From Streptomyces antimycoticus (GTDB lineage: Bacteria > Actinomycetota > Actinomycetes > Streptomycetales > Streptomycetaceae), in assembly GCF_005405925.1 (NCBI RefSeq), contig NZ_BJHV01000001.1, forward strand, positions 4,216,001-4,280,000: a stretch of DNA of 64,000 nt. The letters are read 5' to 3'. The first letter of the stretch is position 1; every line of letters begins with the position of its first letter. Under the pieces are notes generated by a model, which was not told the DNA's origin, searched no databases, and saw nothing but the letters and a program-made list of their open reading frames with translations. Positions 59,444-64,000 of the stretch are shown piece by piece. The translations under genes and the position numbers were made by a program.

Positions 59444-61687
59444 ATGGCCGACGCCATGGTCATGCGGGCGCAGCAGTTCATCAACGAGACGTACGCCGGG
59501 AAGCTCGGCATTCCGGCACTCGAGGTCGACGGGAAGACCAGCTGGACCGTGATGTACGCGCTCACCCGGGCGCTCCAGTACGAACTGGGCATCACCAGCC
59601 TCTCCGACAGCTTCGGCCCCACCACCCTGAGCACGCTGCAGTCGAAGTACCCCAAGGTCAACGCCAGTACGACGCCCTCGACCAAGTTCACGAAGATCGT
59701 GCAGTCGGGGCTGTACTGCAAGGGGTACAACGGCGGCGGAATCGACGGGGTGTTCAGCTCCACGGTGGCGGGCTCGATCACCGAGCTGATGACCGACATG
59801 GGCGTGGCGGGCGTCTTCGAGGCGGGCAGCCTCGCCCCCAAGGTCTTCAAGGGGCTGCTCACCATGGACGCCTATGTCGTCACCGGTGACGGCGGCGCCG
59901 ATATCCGCACGGTGCAGCAGTATCTCAACGCGAACTACGTGAAGCGCCAGGACTACTTCGTCATCCCGTGCGACGGACACCACTCGCGGACCGTCGCCAA
60001 GTCCATGCTGCTGGCCGTGCAGTACGAACTCGGCATGGCCGACGGTGTGGCCAACGGAAACTTCGGCCCCGGCACCCAGTCCGGGCTCAAGCAGCACCCC
60101 GTCTCCTCGGGCGAGACCAGCACGTGGGTGCGGCTGTTCTCCGGGGCGATGATCCTGAACCAGCGGCCCAATGTGCCGTTCAGCTCCTCGTTCGGAACGG
60201 CGCTCGGCTCCGCGGTGAACAGCTTCCAGAGCTTCGCCAAGCTGCCGGTCACCGGCAAGGGCGACTACTCCACCTGGGCGTCGCTGCTGGTCTCCTACGG
60301 CGACCAGGATCGCCAGGGCCAGGCATGCGACGGCGTCACCAAGATCACTCAGGCCCGTGCCAACACCCTCAAGGCCGCCGGGTACAAGTACATCGGCCGC
60401 TATCTCACCAACCCCAGCACCACCGATCTCCCCGAGAAGGCCATCCAGATCGGCGAGCTCCAGACCCTCGCCGACAACGGGCTCCGATGCTTCCCGATCT
60501 ATCAGACCTTCGGCCGCGACGCCTCGGGCTTCAACTACGCCGCCGGCAACGCGGCGGCCATCGCGGCGGCGAACGCGGCCGATGACCACGGCTTCAAGGA
60601 CGGCACCCGGATCTACTTCGCCGTGGACTTCGACGCCTACGACTACGAAGTCACCGACAATGTCCTGCCGCACTTCAAGGGCATCGTGGACGGCATGGCC
60701 ATCGCCGGGAACCGCTACAAGATCGGGGTCTACGGACCGCGCAATGTGTGCATCCGGGTCTCCGAGGCGGGCCATGCCACGGCGAGCTTCGTCTCCGACA
60801 TGTCCAGCGGCTTCTCCGGGAACTACGGCTATCCGCTGCCACCCAACTGGGCCTTCGACCAGATCGTGACCAAGACCATCGGCTCCGGCGACGGCTCGAT
60901 CAACATCGACAACAACATCGCCTCCGGTCTGGACACCGGACAGGGGTCCTTCAACCCGCCGGTGGCGTCGATGCCGGACAGCCTCTTCAACCAGGCGTAT
61001 TACCCGGGGCTGCTGGCCGACGTCCGGTCCTATATGCAGTCCATCGGCTTCGCCGAGGACGACGGCAAGATCTACACCACCGGCCAGTGCCTGGAGACCA
61101 TCATCGCCGGGGATGTCGCCGTGACCAATACGGCACGGGCCTACGGCATGCGCAAGGCACTCATCCAGACGACGGCGTTCTGGGAGTTCCGGCACTACGG
61201 CAATGAGGACCTGATCAAGGACGCGGGAGTGTGGCTCTACCACAACGGCTATGTGCCGGACTGGGCCAAGGACTTCCCCAAGGTGGACGCGTTCCGGGAC
61301 AGCAGCACCGGAGTGGGCCAGATGTTCGGCCGGGCGGGCGTTCTCTGCTGGAACAACTCCATCAGAAGCGGCCTGGTGACCGGCACCCCGAAGGACCCGG
61401 ACAAGGACTCCGACATCTTCTCGGTGTGGGACAAGCTCCGTACGGACAACGACTTCGCCCTCACCTCCGTCGGCCACGCGCATATCTGGGGAGCCGACGG
61501 CAAGCCGGGTGGCACCGCCGCGGAACAGGAAACCGGGATCCGCCGCCCCTCGCTGGACTACAAGGAGTCCGAGATCTACGAGGTGCTGCGCCGTTACCAG
61601 GGATATGAGGAGCCCGCGTTCACCGATGCCAGGAAACGCATGCCCCTCTACTACATCTTCGAGAAGTACAACAGGATGATGCGGTGA
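59444..61687 (+). CDS. multidomain peptidoglycan hydrolase-like protein (DUF1906 plus lysozyme-like C-terminus)
   Basis: 747 residues with no signal peptide. Two peptidoglycan-binding-like repeats come first (about 5-110, SFGPTTLSTLQSKYP; about 150-285, NFGPGTQSGLKQH). A DUF1906 glycoside-hydrolase-like barrel spans about 294-500 (KAAGYKYIGRYLTNPST, IYFAVDFDAYDYE, KIGVYGPRNVC). The last 230 residues contain ALIQTTAFWEFRHYG and DSSTGVGQMFGRAGV, recalling lysozyme or transglycosylase Glu and GxGQ motifs. It probably acts on cell wall. ATG 59444 has AAGGAG upstream. It overlaps the next gene (GTGA). How it leaves the cell is unclear. Confidence 0.82.
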   Translation: MADAMVMRAQQFINETYAGKLGIPALEVDGKTSWTVMYALTRALQYELGITSLSDSFGPTTLSTLQSKYPKVNASTTPSTKFTKIVQSGLYCKGYNGGGIDGVFSSTVAGSITELMTDMGVAGVFEAGSLAPKVFKGLLTMDAYVVTGDGGADIRTVQQYLNANYVKRQDYFVIPCDGHHSRTVAKSMLLAVQYELGMADGVANGNFGPGTQSGLKQHPVSSGETSTWVRLFSGAMILNQRPNVPFSSSFGTALGSAVNSFQSFAKLPVTGKGDYSTWASLLVSYGDQDRQGQACDGVTKITQARANTLKAAGYKYIGRYLTNPSTTDLPEKAIQIGELQTLADNGLRCFPIYQTFGRDASGFNYAAGNAAAIAAANAADDHGFKDGTRIYFAVDFDAYDYEVTDNVLPHFKGIVDGMAIAGNRYKIGVYGPRNVCIRVSEAGHATASFVSDMSSGFSGNYGYPLPPNWAFDQIVTKTIGSGDGSINIDNNIASGLDTGQGSFNPPVASMPDSLFNQAYYPGLLADVRSYMQSIGFAEDDGKIYTTGQCLETIIAGDVAVTNTARAYGMRKALIQTTAFWEFRHYGNEDLIKDAGVWLYHNGYVPDWAKDFPKVDAFRDSSTGVGQMFGRAGVLCWNNSIRSGLVTGTPKDPDKDSDIFSVWDKLRTDNDFALTSVGHAHIWGADGKPGGTAAEQETGIRRPSLDYKESEIYEVLRRYQGYEEPAFTDARKRMPLYYIFEKYNRMMR

Positions 61688-62193
61688 GCGAAGAACCTTC
61701 CCTGCTGGCCGCCGATTCGGCGGGCGGGCACGACTCGATCCTGCTGCTCTTCATCTGCCTGATCGGGGTCATCGTCATCTTCACCCTGATCGGCATACTC
61801 GGCTCCGGCGTCTCCCGGCGCACCGGCCGCCGGAAGACCCCGGCCGACTGGCTCGGGGGAATCGCCCTGCTCTCCGTCTGCGCGACCATCGCCCTGTACA
61901 TCTGGGGCGCACTCCACGTGATGTTCATGGAGAACGCCAATATGCGCGAGGAGTGCGCCGATGCGGGCGGGGCGGCGAAGGCGGCTCAGGTCGACCGCTA
62001 TGAAGCGCACTACCTTCCGCTTCGCTTCACCTGCCATCTCGACGAGGGCGGAAGTTACGACGCCGCGGTCCCCGGATACGTCAACCCGGCCATGGCCATC
62101 GCCTTCATCCTGGCCATCGCCACGGGCGCGGTATCCGTAGTGGCCCGCGACCAGGACCGGTCCACCAGCCCTACCGTCACGAGGGGACGATGA
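61684..62193 (+). CDS. small integral membrane protein of unknown function
   Basis: About 169 residues with three membrane helices: ILLLFICLIGVIVIFTLIGI, LGGIALLSVCATIALYIWGA and AMAIAFILAIATGAVSVVA. Between the second and third is a polar loop of some 60 residues with two Cys (REECADAGG, LRFTCHLDEGG) likely outside. The GTG 61684 overlaps the previous stop and its own stop abuts the next gene, so it is coupled to both. In place and size it could assist export or anchoring of the upstream hydrolase, but that is inference. Confidence 0.78.
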   Translation: MSEEPSLLAADSAGGHDSILLLFICLIGVIVIFTLIGILGSGVSRRTGRRKTPADWLGGIALLSVCATIALYIWGALHVMFMENANMREECADAGGAAKAAQVDRYEAHYLPLRFTCHLDEGGSYDAAVPGYVNPAMAIAFILAIATGAVSVVARDQDRSTSPTVTRGR

Positions 62194-62970
62194 ATGAGCG
62201 TGTTCGACCCATCCCGTAGGCAACTGCTCATCCGCTCCGGTGCGCTGGCCGGCGCGGCGGCGCTGGCCTCTCTCCCCGGTTCGGCCCTGCTGGCGACACC
62301 CGCGTACGCCGCGTCCTCGCACTCCAAGACGCCCACCGGCGAGGAGATCCGGAAGGCATACCGCCGCTTCCAGGCCAATCAGGCCCGGGTGCTGACGGGC
62401 AGACCGAGCCCCAACGGCTGGGAGATGGAGAAGGTCACCGACGGCGGCGGAACCATCTGGTCCCGTCCGGTGCCCGGCACCCCGCTGGAGGGCGTCACCG
62501 TCCGCATCGGCGCACCGGAGGCCGTGCTGGTCCATGTGATCCGCCGCTTCCACTACGAGATCGACGAGCTGCGCAAGGGCGATGTGGTGGGCTGGCGCGG
62601 CCCCGACACGGTCCGCAAGGGGCTGCCGGAGGGCAATCTGGCGTCCGGTACGGCGGTCCGGATCCGCCCCGGCCACTACCCGCCGGGCGTCAGGGGCGGC
62701 TTCTTCCCCCAGCAGGAGGTCGTGCTCCGCGACATCCTCGCCGAGCTCGACGGCGTGGTCCGCTGGGGCGGGGACGACCGTAAGCCGGACGAGTCGCTCT
62801 TCTACCTCGCCGTGAAACCCGGCGATCGGCGGCTGGCCGAGGTCGTGGCCCGGCTGGGCCGCTGGCGCGAGACACCGGGCAGCGGCGCGGGCGCTCCCGT
62901 CGACGTCCTCGCGCCGGGGCGCCGTAAGGCGGCGGCGTCCCTGGCACACCGCCAGCGCACGGCCGCCTGA
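62194..62970 (+). CDS. Tat-exported protein with degenerate M15-like peptidase pattern
   Basis: 258 residues. Twin-Arg signal SRRQLLIRSGALAGAAALAS ends in AYA-A. The mature part has NLASGTAVRIRPGHYPPG and VVRWGGDDRKPDESLFYLAV, which line up with the SxHxxGxAxDI and WGGDW...HFE segments of M15 (VanY/endolysin) peptidases, but the zinc-binding residues are replaced (Ala and Leu/Phe). It may bind rather than cut peptidoglycan. It is the last gene of the cell-wall operon. Assignment to the M15 fold is a visual match only. Confidence 0.7.
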   Translation: MSVFDPSRRQLLIRSGALAGAAALASLPGSALLATPAYAASSHSKTPTGEEIRKAYRRFQANQARVLTGRPSPNGWEMEKVTDGGGTIWSRPVPGTPLEGVTVRIGAPEAVLVHVIRRFHYEIDELRKGDVVGWRGPDTVRKGLPEGNLASGTAVRIRPGHYPPGVRGGFFPQQEVVLRDILAELDGVVRWGGDDRKPDESLFYLAVKPGDRRLAEVVARLGRWRETPGSGAGAPVDVLAPGRRKAAASLAHRQRTAA

Positions 62971-63000
62971 GCGGCGGACCGCGGGGCGCGTCCATGCAGT

Positions 63001-63034
63001 GCGCGCCTGGTCGGCTCGGGCCGACCAGGCGCGC
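63001..63034. terminator. hairpin terminator 1 between convergent genes
   Basis: Perfect 14-base stem GCGCGCCTGGTCGG/CCGACCAGGCGCGC with loop CTCGGG, 30 bases after the Tat-protein stop. Confidence 0.85.
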
Positions 63035-63049
63035 GCCCACAGAGAACGG

Positions 63050-63082
63050 GGAGCCCCCGGCGCGTGGTGCGCCGGGGGCTCC
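63050..63082. terminator. hairpin terminator 2 between convergent genes
   Basis: Perfect 14-base stem GGAGCCCCCGGCGC/GCGCCGGGGGCTCC with a 5-base loop, followed by CTTT. It directly precedes the stop of the convergent secreted-protein gene. Confidence 0.88.
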
Positions 63083-63091
63083 CTTTGGCGA

Positions 63092-63682
63092 TCAGCCGCA
63101 GGAGGGGCAGGGCGTGCAGCTCCGGACCATGACGTCGTCGATGACCGGCCCGTAGGCGGAGTTGTTCGTGCTGGCGAACGCCAGCGTCGTGGAGGTCCCC
63201 CGCGCCACGAAGGTCACCTCCTGGGTCACATAGCCCATGTTCCCGAAGGACTTGCCGGTGATGTCGAAGGTGAAGTTCCGGAAGTTCTGCCCGTCGACCA
63301 GGACCGATCCGGTCTTCACGGTGGGACCGCCCGCCGGGTTTCCGGCCAGGGAGTACGTGACGGTGTACCGCTTCCCCGGCACCGTCGTGAAGGTCTGGGC
63401 CACCGTGCCGGCGTCCGTACCGTTGAGGTCCACCGACTGGCCCCCCTCGGCCGCCTGCCAGAAGCCGTCCCCGATGTGGTCCACGTTTCCGGATGTGACC
63501 TTCCACGGCCCGATGGTCCCCCCGGCCACCACGGTCCCGAACGTGTTGGCCCCCACCGCGGGCGTCTCGAAGCTGCCGTCGTCGAAACGGCTGACGGCGG
63601 CGGCTGACGCGGCACCCGCCCCGGTACCGGCCAGCACGCCGGCGACGGCGAGCGACGCGATAAAGATGCGAATAGGCGACAT
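63092..63682 (-). CDS. secreted choice-of-anchor C / DUF642-like protein
   Basis: 196 residues. Signal peptide IRIFIASLAVAGVLAGTGAG with ASA cleavage, then a carbohydrate-binding-like jelly-roll: RFDDGSFETPAVGANTFGTV, GPWKVTSGNVDHIGDGFWQA, SVDLNGTDAGTVAQTF and the closing YGPVIDDVMVRSC. The tail CTPCPSCG has three Cys. Proteins with this pattern are found at cell surfaces; role unknown. ATG 63682 has GGAGGGG upstream. Confidence 0.88.
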   Translation of the reverse strand: MSPIRIFIASLAVAGVLAGTGAGAASAAAVSRFDDGSFETPAVGANTFGTVVAGGTIGPWKVTSGNVDHIGDGFWQAAEGGQSVDLNGTDAGTVAQTFTTVPGKRYTVTYSLAGNPAGGPTVKTGSVLVDGQNFRNFTFDITGKSFGNMGYVTQEVTFVARGTSTTLAFASTNNSAYGPVIDDVMVRSCTPCPSCG

Positions 63683-63944
63683 GTTCCCCTCCAGTGCGAC
63701 ACATTCGGCAATGCACCGAATTGCTTGCGCGGCAGAATCTTCCGCACCAGAGGGACACACGCCAGAGCACCACCCCCGGCGCATGGTGGTGCGGACCGCG
63801 TCAGGTGCGGCTGATGCGCCGGTTGATCACCCCGACCGCCCCTCGGGGAGCGGGATGGCGGCGCGGCAGCCTGGGCCGCCTTCCTCGCAGCACATCTGAC
63901 CTGCTCGCGCCGCCGCCGCTAAGCTGTTCGGATCGGAGGTGGCG

Positions 63945-64000
63945 GTGGCGGCGCACTCGCATTCGCATTCGCATTCCCACGCGCGGGGTGTTTCGCGGGG
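63945..64000 (+). CDS. start of a protein with a His-rich N-terminus (cut by window end)
   Basis: GGAGG (63935-63939) lies five bases before a GTG that opens VAAHSHSHSHSHARGVSRG. Alternating His-Ser at the N-terminus is common in metal-related or YibE/F-type membrane proteins. Only 18 codons are available, so family and even reality remain uncertain. Confidence 0.45.
   Translation, partial: MAAHSHSHSHSHARGVSR

Noticed and set aside
59420..61483. A 687-codon minus-strand frame opposite the DUF1906 gene
   Set aside because: No start context or domain; the plus-strand protein has clear repeats and a ribosome site.

Overview
The window is high-GC DNA from a Streptomyces-like actinomycete. Third codon positions are almost all G or C, many starts are GTG, and ribosome sites are of the GGAGG type. 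It carries typical Streptomyces modules: a Scr1-type helix-turn-helix gene with DUF397 and an anti-sigma-type ATPase, an AA10 chitin oxidase, F420/FMN luciferase-like enzymes, and rare TTA codons of the bldA type.

Layout. 0.1-9.6 kb: response regulator, fatty-acyl-AMP ligase-like enzyme, secreted M6-type protease, PAS-GGDEF-EAL cyclic-di-GMP enzyme, luciferase-like oxidoreductase and a cell-wall phosphoesterase. 9.7-12.2 kb: EfeO and EfeB iron uptake. 12.3-21.8 kb: a catabolic and uptake locus with two Asp/Glu-racemase-family enzymes, a 2-hydroxyacid dehydrogenase, an amidase, a DUF3830 protein, a four-gene EhuBCDA-type amino-acid/ectoine ABC transporter and an IclR regulator. 21.9 kb: tRNA-Lys(CTT). 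22.0-28.0 kb: DUF2277, hydrolase, Sfp-type phosphopantetheinyl transferase, and an acyl-CoA carboxylase alpha subunit between two related hydrolases.

28.1-42.7 kb is the core: one tightly overlapping, leftward operon for a reducing type II polyketide synthase. It encodes two acyl carrier proteins, a malonyltransferase, three ketosynthases with the catalytic Cys, three ketosynthase-like proteins without it, one ketoreductase, two dehydratase-like hot-dog proteins, a FabI/FabL-like reductase, a double hot-dog thioesterase-like protein, a DsbA/HCCA-isomerase-like protein and, unexpectedly, three consecutive small DsrE/F/H (TusBCD)-like proteins. No aromatase or cyclase is present, so a reduced or polyene acyl chain is more likely than an aromatic one. 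The nearby phosphopantetheinyl transferase and carboxylase could supply holo-ACP and malonyl-CoA.

43.0-52.8 kb flanks the core with three related C-terminal-HTH regulators, two MFS exporters, a zinc alcohol dehydrogenase, an F420-type oxidoreductase, and an ABC binding protein plus permease without an ATPase. Two regulators and one exporter contain an in-frame TTA codon, which suggests developmental (bldA) control.

53-64 kb: a small protein with a RHIM/BASS-like amyloid motif, the Scr1/DUF397/ATPase module, a chitin-active LPMO, a second identical tRNA-Lys(CTT), a PadR gene whose promoter shares a palindrome with two nearby membrane-protein genes, a four-gene cell-wall locus (DUF1906 plus lysozyme-like), a secreted choice-of-anchor protein and the start of a His-rich protein.

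At least seven otherwise well-preserved genes are broken by single-base losses, each repaired by adding one base to a G or C run. This points to a systematic homopolymer error in the sequence rather than true decay, so these genes are annotated across the breaks.
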